64,000 nt of DNA, from positions 1,984,001 to 2,048,000 of the forward strand of contig NZ_CP097128.1 in the NCBI RefSeq assembly GCF_023330685.1, given 5' to 3'. Positions 5,741 through 11,743 of this stretch are shown in pieces (within the stretch, counting starts at the first letter, position 1; every line of letters begins with the position of its first letter). The notes beneath the pieces are model-generated. The model saw nothing but the letters and a program-made list of their open reading frames with translations. It had not been told where the DNA came from and ran no database searches. This stretch comes from Conexibacter sp. DBS9H8 (GTDB lineage Bacteria; Actinomycetota; Thermoleophilia; Solirubrobacterales; Solirubrobacteraceae). The position numbers and the translations under genes are program-made.

Positions 5741-7648
5741 ATGAGCAGCACTGTCACCCCGCAGTCCTTCGCCCAGAGCCTGCTCTCGCAGCTGAACCTG
5801 CCGACGACGACCCAGAACCTGAAGATAATCGTCGGGTGGGAGAAGGCGGAGGGAGGCGCGGGCCCGCAGTTCGGTGTGCCCAACAACGTCGCCGCCTACA
5901 ACCCGCTGAACAGCACCCAGCCGATGCCGGGGTCAGTCAGCACGCCCGGTCCCGGTGTGCAGGCCTATGTCAACTGGGCACAGGGCCTCCAGGCGACGAT
6001 TCAGACGCTCGGGAACGGCAACTACGCGGCGATCCTGTCGATGCTCCAGGGCGGTAACGCGCCCTCGAGCGTGGCCGCGCAGGTGATCGACTCCAGCGTG
6101 TGGGGGACCAAGGATCTGACGGCCGCTCTGATCGACGGCGCTGCGGTCACGCCGAACGATCCCGGTCAGATCATCACCGGCACCCTCGGCGGTGGCATCT
6201 TCGGTCTCGGCGGCACGGGCACGGCGGCGAACCAGACGAGCCCGTCCATCTGGGTGGTGGGGAACTCCCAGAACCCGGACATGGACTACTGGACGTGCCT
6301 GAACGAGAAGGCTCAGCAGGCTCAGTGGTATCTCATCTCCGACGGCGAGACCCTGTACGCCGCCGATGGCATCAAGCTGATGGGGCAGACCCCGACGGCG
6401 GTGATCGTGCTCTATGACCCGCACGTCATCTCAGCGAACCTGACCTATGACAACTGCCTGGCGCTGGACACGCCTGTCCCGACGCCGACGGGTTGGACCA
6501 CGATGGGGGAGATCAAGCTCGGCGATCAGGTCTACGGTTCCCACGGGGCACCGACGCGCGTTATCGGGGTCTCGGCTGTCCATCACGGCCATGCCTGCTA
6601 CCGGGTGAGCTTCAGCGACCAGACCAGTGTGATCGCCGACGACGGGCATCTCTGGGAGACGATCAGCGCCTCCGGGCGGGCCGTGGTCACCACCGAGCAG
6701 ATCCGTCGCTCGCTCTCAGACGTGCACCGCGTGGGGGCCGTCACGGTCGAGGCCGTCGAGCAGGTCGCCTCGGTCCCGGTTCGCTGCATCCAGGTGGACG
6801 CCCCCGACAGCCTCTATCTCGTCGGCGAGGGGATGGTCCCGACCCACAACACGGCCTTTCAGAGCACACACACGACGCTCAAGCGCGAGGGTGTCGTGCG
6901 GCGCGCCACGCTGGCGCGGGTGACGAGCCCGACCGAGTGCGAGATCGAGATCATCTGCCCGATCGACACCTTCCGCGCCGGGGACACGGTGCAGCTGCTC
7001 CAGTTCGGGCAGGCCGCCGATGGCGTCTGGCTCGTCGGCGAAGCGCGCCGATCGGCCTTTCAGATTTACACGACCCTCACGCTGGTGCAGGCGATGCAGC
7101 CGCTCAACGCGAACACCGGACTGAATCTCGGGCCCGGTTATGAGCCGGGGAACATCGCCGCCAAACCGGGCTCCAACACGGTCCTCGCCGCGATCATCGC
7201 CGAGGCCAACGCGATCAGCAACGCCAAGATCCCCTACGTGTGGGGAGGCGGTCACGCCAACGCCGGCACGCCGAGCGGGTCACCGCTCCAAGGCTTTGAC
7301 TGCTCAGGCGCGGTCGGCGCGGTGCTGTACGCCGCAGGAATCTGGCCGCCACCGAACTACAAGGGGACCAGTGTGCCGATTGCCAACCAGATCGTCACCG
7401 ACCTGCTCAACGCGGGCGGCATCCTCGCGCCCGGACCGGGGACCGGGAAGTATCAGGTCACCATCTATGACCGGCCCACCCACATCTACCTCAACATCGA
7501 CGGCGAGTTCTGGCAGTTCGGCGGCCCCGAGGGAGTTCCCGGTGGATGGTGGCCTTCAGGGACGGCGCTGCCAGACTTCCGGGTGACGCACATCCTGCCG
7601 TCGGTCCTCGGCCAGGTCGCCACCCCCGTCACAGGAGTCGTCGGCTGA
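5741..7648 (+). CDS. Tail hub/wall-hydrolase protein interrupted by a mini-intein
   Basis: The 635-residue precursor has four visible parts. Residues 1-130 look like a lysozyme-type glycosidase (KIIVGWEKAEGG, NPLNST and a helical tail). Residues about 170-238 and 371-440 together resemble a phage baseplate-hub segment. Residues 239-370 are an intein. Residues about 460-620 form an NlpC/P60 (C40-like) peptidase with the nucleophile in FDCSG (Cys521) and a His in THIYL (His581). After splicing the mature protein would have about 503 residues and act as a tail-associated enzyme that opens the cell wall during DNA entry. The gap from the capsid gene is 57 nt, with only a weak GGTGGTGAG before the ATG. 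The peptidase and intein are clear; the lysozyme and hub calls are less sure. Confidence 0.75.
   Translation: MSSTVTPQSFAQSLLSQLNLPTTTQNLKIIVGWEKAEGGAGPQFGVPNNVAAYNPLNSTQPMPGSVSTPGPGVQAYVNWAQGLQATIQTLGNGNYAAILSMLQGGNAPSSVAAQVIDSSVWGTKDLTAALIDGAAVTPNDPGQIITGTLGGGIFGLGGTGTAANQTSPSIWVVGNSQNPDMDYWTCLNEKAQQAQWYLISDGETLYAADGIKLMGQTPTAVIVLYDPHVISANLTYDNCLALDTPVPTPTGWTTMGEIKLGDQVYGSHGAPTRVIGVSAVHHGHACYRVSFSDQTSVIADDGHLWETISASGRAVVTTEQIRRSLSDVHRVGAVTVEAVEQVASVPVRCIQVDAPDSLYLVGEGMVPTHNTAFQSTHTTLKREGVVRRATLARVTSPTECEIEIICPIDTFRAGDTVQLLQFGQAADGVWLVGEARRSAFQIYTTLTLVQAMQPLNANTGLNLGPGYEPGNIAAKPGSNTVLAAIIAEANAISNAKIPYVWGGGHANAGTPSGSPLQGFDCSGAVGAVLYAAGIWPPPNYKGTSVPIANQIVTDLLNAGGILAPGPGTGKYQVTIYDRPTHIYLNIDGEFWQFGGPEGVPGGWWPSGTALPDFRVTHILPSVLGQVATPVTGVVG
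6455..6850 (+). other. Mini-intein (Hint domain), 132 residues, in frame
   Basis: The insertion runs from Cys239 (CLALDTPVPTPTGW, block A) to Asn370 of the precursor. A block B-like segment has its histidine at intein residue 65 (DDGHLWE). The C-terminal blocks read VRCIQVDAPDSLYLVGEG and then MVPTHN, ending in the required His-Asn. The +1 extein residue is Thr371. All residues expected for splicing are present. Only about 30 residues separate the two halves of the Hint fold, so there is no homing endonuclease. The ending closely resembles inteins of actinobacterial phage terminases (family knowledge). Confidence 0.88.
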
Positions 7649-7893
7649 TGCTTACCCAAACAGACCTCGCCGAGTATCTGATCCTCGGCCCTCCCGGCGC
7701 TGTCGCCGAGCTGCGCCGGCGCGTGACCGCAAGCTGGGAGCACGATGAGGGCGCAGCAGTCGTCCCGTGGGGCGCTGACCGCGCCTCCTGGCTGATGCTC
7801 GCCGAACTCTGCCATGACCTCGGCTGCGTCCCGGTGCCCGTTCACAGCGGCGCCCACGCCGCCGCGGTCGCCCACGCCTACCGCCGGGATTGA
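7648..7893 (+). CDS. Small hypothetical protein after the tail hub gene
   Basis: The 81-residue product starts at an ATG that overlaps the tail-hub stop by one base (TGATG), so it is coupled to it. The sequence is a mixed alpha/beta domain (DLAEYLILGPPGAVAELRRR, then VVPWGADRASW and ending HAAAVAHAYRRD). No family is recognised. It is the last gene before the hairpin at 7936-7971 and probably closes the structural transcription unit. Confidence 0.55.
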   Translation: MLTQTDLAEYLILGPPGAVAELRRRVTASWEHDEGAAVVPWGADRASWLMLAELCHDLGCVPVPVHSGAHAAAVAHAYRRD

Positions 7894-7935
7894 CTCAGCC
7901 CCAGCCGGCGGATAGGCTCGCGCCCACTACAAAGC

Positions 7936-7971
7936 GGCGCCGCCCCGAGATTGGACCCTCGAGACGGCGCC
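7936..7971 (+). terminator. Long GC hairpin at the end of the structural unit
   Basis: The arms 7936-7949 and 7958-7971 pair at 12 of 14 positions around an 8-nt loop. It lies 42 bp after the stop at 7893 and 100 bp before the next start. There is no T tract, so it may be a T-less terminator, an mRNA-stability element or part of the next promoter region. A weak -35-like TTGACC follows at 7987. Confidence 0.4.
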
Positions 7972-8074
7972 TAACGCCACGGAGACTTGACCTCCGGGCG
8001 CGATGCCAGACTAGCCCCACGGCCGTCTGAGCGGCTCGCCTCCGGTGTTCGGGCCTCCGAAAAGGAGAACCGAC

Positions 8075-8557
8075 ATGGCTGAGACCACCATCACCGTTGC
8101 CGACGAATCTGCCCGCCGAGTGCTTGAGTCCGCACTCTGGGACCGGGCCGCGACGGCGTTTGACGACCTAGAAATGAGGGACGCCCCGACCGCCTCGGAC
8201 ATCTGGGAGCGGGTGCTGGACTTCGACGACGCCGAGCGGGCCGCCGAGGAGCCCCAGGTGCGCCACCGGGCCCAGGTGATCGCCGAGTCACTCGCCGCCA
8301 TCGACGCGATCCGCGCCACGACCCTCGGGGGCGCCGTCGAGCTCCCGCTCAGCGGCGAGGAGTTGGCACTGGGCGTTGCTCGCGCCCTGGACCCACTGCT
8401 GACATGGGTCGGCGAGGCGGTCTTTCCCCGCAGGCGGTCCCTACCTCGAGTTGACCAGCTGGAGCTCATCCTCGCCGCCGTGGCGCTACTTGAGGGCCTC
8501 CCGCCAGTGCCCGAGCCCTTCAAGGCCGAGGCCGAGGTCGAGGCGGTGGCGCGATGA
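8075..8557 (+). CDS. Hypothetical protein, first of a tandem paralogous pair
   Basis: A protein of 160 residues starting at an ATG with a good ribosome-binding site (AAAAGGAG about 7 nt upstream). It is mostly helical and acidic. It resembles the next protein throughout: TITVADESARRVLESALWDR here against TVVLADEPTRAVLAAALWGR there, and VELPLSGEELA against VTLPMAGEELA. The pair therefore arose by duplication inside the element. No known family is recognised. Its stop overlaps the next ATG (ATGA). Confidence 0.6.
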   Translation: MAETTITVADESARRVLESALWDRAATAFDDLEMRDAPTASDIWERVLDFDDAERAAEEPQVRHRAQVIAESLAAIDAIRATTLGGAVELPLSGEELALGVARALDPLLTWVGEAVFPRRRSLPRVDQLELILAAVALLEGLPPVPEPFKAEAEVEAVAR

Positions 8558-9066
8558 GCCTCGAGCAGACCACCACGGTCGTCCTCGCCGACGAGCCGAC
8601 CCGCGCGGTCCTCGCGGCCGCGTTGTGGGGCCGGATCACCGACGCCTGCGACGACGCATCCTGCGGCCAGCACGCGGCACCGGGCGAGGTCTTCGACGCG
8701 CTCGCCGGCTGCGATGAGGCCCAGCGGGCCGCAGTCGAGCCGGGAGCCCGCATCCGCGCTGAGCGGGTCGCCGCATCCCTGGCCGCCCTCGACCTGATCG
8801 CCGGCGCCCCGGTCGGCGCGACGGTGACCCTCCCGATGGCCGGCGAGGAACTCGCCCACTGCACCGAGTCCGTCCGCCAGGCCGCTGAGAGCCGCGTCGA
8901 GGCCGAGGGCTTCCTCGACCTGCCCGGTGACCGTCGCGGCGCGATCCTCGGCCTCTATGACGCCGCTGTGGCGCTGCTGGGGGACCTCCCGGCGCTCCCG
9001 GCCGAGCGTGGCAGCGATCAGTTCGCCCAGGCGCGCGGGCGCTGGGCTACGGCGGTGACCCGATGA
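8554..9066 (+). CDS. Hypothetical protein, second of the tandem paralogous pair
   Basis: A 170-residue protein related to the preceding gene product over its whole length, with the same order of segments: an N-terminal VLADEPTRAVLAAALWGR helix, a SLAALDLI helix and the conserved PMAGEELA motif. It differs by a Cys-containing loop (DDASCGQH). It starts at an ATG overlapping the previous stop and ends overlapping the next ATG, so four genes from 8075 to 9646 form one coupled chain. Function is unknown; coupling suggests the two may be made in equal amounts and could form a heteromer. Confidence 0.6.
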   Translation: MSLEQTTTVVLADEPTRAVLAAALWGRITDACDDASCGQHAAPGEVFDALAGCDEAQRAAVEPGARIRAERVAASLAALDLIAGAPVGATVTLPMAGEELAHCTESVRQAAESRVEAEGFLDLPGDRRGAILGLYDAAVALLGDLPALPAERGSDQFAQARGRWATAVTR

Positions 9067-9482
9067 GCAGCCAGGGCGAGCGGGACCTCCTCGAGGCCGG
9101 TCAGAAGACGCTGGAGCACCTCGCCGACCTCTCCGGTGGCGACCCGCTGAAGCTGAGCGGGATCGTTGAGCGGATGGTCGCCGAGGGTGACGCCCCGGCG
9201 CTCACGGCCGCGATCTACGTCGCCCTCCACGGTCCTCACGACAGCGCCCACCATGACGGCCGCCAGGGCGGCTCCAGCGCCACCGCGGCGCTCGGGGTCG
9301 CCGCGGGACTCTCCGGGCACAGCTCAGACCTCTACCGGGCAGCCCGACTCTCCAGCGACGTGCACGCCGCGCAGCGCAGCCTCGAGACCGGCGACCCGAC
9401 CTACGCGGCCCGGCGGGCCAAGAACGTCGTCGTCGGACGGGCCCTGGGGAAGGCCGGCGTGTGGCGGAAGCTGTGGCGATGA
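9063..9482 (+). CDS. Hypothetical element protein
   Basis: Predicted product 139 residues, ATG overlapping the previous stop. Residues 1-60 are helical (DLLEAGQKTLEHLADLSGG), a Gly/His/Ser-rich linker follows (DSAHHDGRQGGSS), and the rest is helical and increasingly basic, ending GKAGVWRKLWR. No transmembrane segment is clear, although AATAALGVAAGLSG-like residues at about 73-85 are mildly hydrophobic. No family is recognised. Confidence 0.55.
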   Translation: MSSQGERDLLEAGQKTLEHLADLSGGDPLKLSGIVERMVAEGDAPALTAAIYVALHGPHDSAHHDGRQGGSSATAALGVAAGLSGHSSDLYRAARLSSDVHAAQRSLETGDPTYAARRAKNVVVGRALGKAGVWRKLWR

Positions 9483-9646
9483 CTGAGCCGCAAACTCCGG
9501 GAATCTGTGGGGGCGCTGCTGCTGTATTCCGCCGCGGGCTGCGGTACGTTCCTCCCAGCCCCAGCGTGTGCCCACTGCGCAGCGCACGACAACTGAGTGG
9601 TCAGAGGCCCAAGGGCACTCGTTCATGGCATAGCGCGGACGAATAA
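9479..9646 (+). CDS. Possible small coupled protein
   Basis: A 55-codon reading frame whose ATG overlaps the previous stop (ATGA). The product has two cysteines and many Arg, Pro and Ser residues, and does not look like a folded domain. The overlap continues the coupling seen in the three genes before it, which is the only support. It may equally be an untranslated tail. Confidence 0.3.
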   Translation: MTEPQTPGICGGAAAVFRRGLRYVPPSPSVCPLRSARQLSGQRPKGTRSWHSADE

Positions 9647-9656
9647 GTCAACGCTA

Positions 9657-9675
9657 ATTCTCCAGAAGGGAGAAT
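9657..9675 (+). promoter_or_regulatory. Hairpin that includes the ribosome-binding site of the next gene
   Basis: ATTCTCC at 9657-9663 is the perfect reverse complement of GGAGAAT at 9669-9675, with a 5-nt loop. The right arm contains the GGAG Shine-Dalgarno sequence 7 nt before the ATG at 9680. When folded, the ribosome site would be closed; as DNA, the same palindrome could be an operator. Confidence 0.45.
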
Positions 9676-9679
9676 AACT

Positions 9680-9955
9680 ATGTCCTACGACGACGCCGAG
9701 CCCAAGGTCCGCGTGCAGCGGTTCTTCGTGCAAAAGCCCGAGCCGACCGAGTTCCGCATGTACCGGGCCAGGGTCGTGTTCAGCGAAGACCCCGAGGCGC
9801 AGGCGCCGAGGCCGGAACTGGGTCACGAGTTCGCTCTCATGAAGATGGAGCGGGAGTGGAAGGGCCTGCTCAGGAAGTACGCGACGCACCGCCACGAGCT
9901 GCTCTCCCTCGTCGCGGAGACCATCCAGGGCCACGGGGAATCAGCCACGCAGTAG
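9680..9955 (+). CDS. Hypothetical protein upstream of the integrase
   Basis: This 91-residue protein has a charged N-terminus, a beta-like stretch (FRMYRARVVFSEDPE), and a helical second half (EFALMKMEREWKGLLRKYATHRHELLSL, in two helices). No family is recognised. Its ribosome-binding site is inside the hairpin at 9657-9675, suggesting controlled expression. Base composition is slightly less GC-rich than the neighbours. Its location next to the integrase would suit a regulator of integration or excision, but this is only context. Confidence 0.6.
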   Translation: MSYDDAEPKVRVQRFFVQKPEPTEFRMYRARVVFSEDPEAQAPRPELGHEFALMKMEREWKGLLRKYATHRHELLSLVAETIQGHGESATQ

Positions 9956-10020
9956 GCAGCGAGGCGCGGTCGCTCGCCGAGGGCGACCGCCCCAGGTGCT
10001 AGGACACGTCAAGCAAAGAA

Positions 10021-10054
10021 GCCCCGGAGCGTCGGCGTGAACGCGCTCCGGGGC
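10021..10054 (+). promoter_or_regulatory. 11-bp GC hairpin in the integrase leader
   Basis: GCCCCGGAGCG at 10021-10031 pairs perfectly with CGCTCCGGGGC at 10044-10054 around a 12-nt loop. It is followed within 15 nt by AGGAGG and a 14-codon ORF leading into the integrase. It could be an attenuator or a stop for transcription from upstream. No T tract follows. Confidence 0.45.
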
Positions 10055-10079
10055 CTGAACACAGGAGGTAGGGACTCCC

Positions 10080-10124
10080 ATGCACGATCAGGAACCTAGC
10101 GGACCCCTCGGCGGTGATCGGTGA
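10080..10124 (+). CDS. 14-residue leader peptide of the integrase
   Basis: The reading frame ATG...TGA encodes MHDQEPSGPLGGDR. A strong AGGAGG at 10063-10068 precedes it by 11 nt. Its stop overlaps the GTG start of the integrase (GTGA at 10121-10124), and the integrase has no ribosome-binding site of its own. Integrase translation is therefore probably coupled to this leader. The peptide itself need not have a function. Confidence 0.5.
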   Translation: MHDQEPSGPLGGDR

Positions 10125-11368
10125 ACCGGCCGACCGGGCATATCGAGGTCCGCCAGCTCAAGGGCGGCGACACGTTCTACGCGAAGCTCAAGCTCGCCGA
10201 CGGGTCCCAGGCGCGCCGGTCGCTCGGCAAAGTGTGGGCCAAGCGCTCAGCGCCACCGGCGGGTTACCTGACCCACCGCCAGGCCGAGGCCAAGCTCGCC
10301 GAGATCCTCGCCGGCAAGGACCCCAGCGTCGAGGTCAACCGCGACCCGAACGCCGCGACCTTCCGTCAGGCCTGCGACGAGTTCATGCGCCACCGCCGCG
10401 ACGACAGGCAGCGCAAGACCTCGACTCTGCGGGACTACGAGTCGGTGATCGAGTACCGGCTCGTCCCGCGCTTCGGTGCCGACACGCAGCTGCGGAAGAT
10501 CACCACCGAGCAGATCGACGCCTTCCGGGATGACCTGCTCGCCGGCGTCAGCCACCGCACCGCGCAGAAGACGCTCGCCGTACTCGCGGGCATCCTCGAG
10601 CGGGCCAAGCGCCGGCGGTGGATCGACTCCAATCCCTGCGACATCGCCGAGAAGGTCACCTTGCGGCGCTCAGACGAGATCAACGTCCTGACCGCTGACG
10701 AGGTGCTGCTCGTGTCCGCCGCGGCTCCCCAGCTCTACTGTGCGGCCATCCAGACGGCCGCGTTCACCGGGCTACGGATGGGGGAGCTGCTGGCGCTGCG
10801 CTGGCGCCACGTCAACATCACCGACCGCATCCTGCACGTCCAGCGCAGCCACGTGCGAGGCGAGGAGACCTCCCCGAAGTCCCACAAGCGCCGGGCGGTC
10901 CCACTCAGCGATCAGGCCATCCGTGCTCTCGACGCCGCCAGTCGGCGGGAGTTCTTCACCGGACCCGACGATTACGTCTTCACCGAGACCGGAGGGCCCC
11001 TCTCGGAGGTCAAGCTGCGCGACACCTTCTACGCCGCGCTCGGCGCCACGCTGCCGGACAAGCGACCCGGCAAGGGCCATCGCCGGCGAGCCGACGGCGC
11101 GGGGACGATGACCTTCCACGACCTGCGCCACACCTTCGGGACCCTGGCGGCAGGGAACGGCGTCGAGTTGGTCCGCTTGCAGCGGTGGATGGGCCACGCG
11201 GACATTCAGACGACGATGCGTTACGCCCACTACACGCCCGCTCACGACGATGCGGCGCGGCTCACGGCGGCGTTCTCCAGGGGCTCAGGATTTGGCACCC
11301 AATTTGGCACCGAACTGAGCGAATCTCAGCGCATTTCGGGTGCCACGGCAGGCCTGAGAAGCCCGTAA
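10121..11368 (+). CDS. Tyrosine site-specific integrase
   Basis: A 415-residue tyrosine recombinase. An N-terminal arm-binding domain (GDTFYAKLKLADG) is followed by a SAM-like core-binding domain at about 75-165 and the catalytic domain from about 180. Catalytic residues are visible: Arg in TGLRMGELLALRW, the HDLRHTF box, the GHADIQTTMRYAHY segment with the second His and the nucleophilic Tyr. It would join attP to a tRNA-Leu target; a 3'-half tRNA-Leu(CAA) follows 28 bp after the stop. The GTG start is chosen because it overlaps the leader ORF; length is normal for phage and ICE integrases. Confidence 0.95.
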   Translation: MNRPTGHIEVRQLKGGDTFYAKLKLADGSQARRSLGKVWAKRSAPPAGYLTHRQAEAKLAEILAGKDPSVEVNRDPNAATFRQACDEFMRHRRDDRQRKTSTLRDYESVIEYRLVPRFGADTQLRKITTEQIDAFRDDLLAGVSHRTAQKTLAVLAGILERAKRRRWIDSNPCDIAEKVTLRRSDEINVLTADEVLLVSAAAPQLYCAAIQTAAFTGLRMGELLALRWRHVNITDRILHVQRSHVRGEETSPKSHKRRAVPLSDQAIRALDAASRREFFTGPDDYVFTETGGPLSEVKLRDTFYAALGATLPDKRPGKGHRRRADGAGTMTFHDLRHTFGTLAAGNGVELVRLQRWMGHADIQTTMRYAHYTPAHDDAARLTAAFSRGSGFGTQFGTELSESQRISGATAGLRSP

Positions 11369-11396
11369 ACACTGGGGATAAGGCACTTCCTCTGGT

Positions 11397-11448
11397 CTCA
11401 AAATCCGCTGCCCGCAAGGGCGTGCGAGTTCGAATCTCGCCCGCGGTA
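11397..11448 (+). other. 3' half of tRNA-Leu(CAA), right attachment site
   Basis: The sequence reads as an anticodon loop CTCAAAA, the 3' anticodon stem, a long leucine-type variable arm, a perfect T arm (GCGAG/CTCGC around TTCGAAT, 11424-11440) and the 3' acceptor strand ending in A at 11448, followed by five T. The 5' half of a tRNA is missing upstream: the bases before the loop do not pair with TCCGC. This is the duplicated target end left when an element inserts in a tRNA gene. An intact tRNA-Leu(CAA) is expected at the left end outside the window. Confidence 0.8.
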
Positions 11449-11743
11449 TTTTTGGTCCTCAATCCGAGCTGGGATGGGGGCGAGGTCCGATCGGGTCGGG
11501 TCGGGACACCAGGGCGGGGCGGCGGCGGGATCCCGATCGGCACACGCCGTGCCCGCATACGGGGGACGGAGTTCGGGCGGGGAGGTCACAGATTCGTCGA
11601 TCTGACGAAAAATCGCACTGGCTCCCGCTTTCGAGGCCCGCCGCCAGCCGGCATCGTCCCGGCTGCCCGGCCTCGCGCAGCGTCGGTTGCGGTCTCGGCG
11701 CCGGCACCGGCTGCCTCGCGCCGCCCCCGGTACCGTTCTTCTT

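Larger units (their letters stand above)
1..11448 (+). mobile_element. Integrated phage-like element, right-hand part
   Basis: Every gene from the left edge to the integrase at 10121-11368 is on the + strand. The set is typical of an integrative element: excisionase-like protein, replication-type ATPase, ribbon-helix-helix protein, HK97-type capsid, tail hub/wall hydrolase and tyrosine integrase. The right boundary is a 3'-half tRNA-Leu copy at 11397-11448 directly after the integrase, as expected for tRNA-targeting integration. Most adjacent genes overlap by 4 nt. No terminase, portal, head protease, tape measure or holin is visible. The left end is outside the window, so completeness cannot be judged. 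It could be a capsid-carrying satellite, a degraded prophage, or a phage whose remaining genes lie to the left. Confidence 0.85.

Noticed and set aside
6455-6850. Homing endonuclease inside the intein
   Set aside because: Only about 30 residues lie between the Hint halves, and no LAGLIDADG or HNH motif is seen.
11369-11448. Complete tRNA-Leu gene
   Set aside because: The 5' acceptor, D arm and 5' anticodon stem are missing; upstream bases do not pair with the 3' stem.
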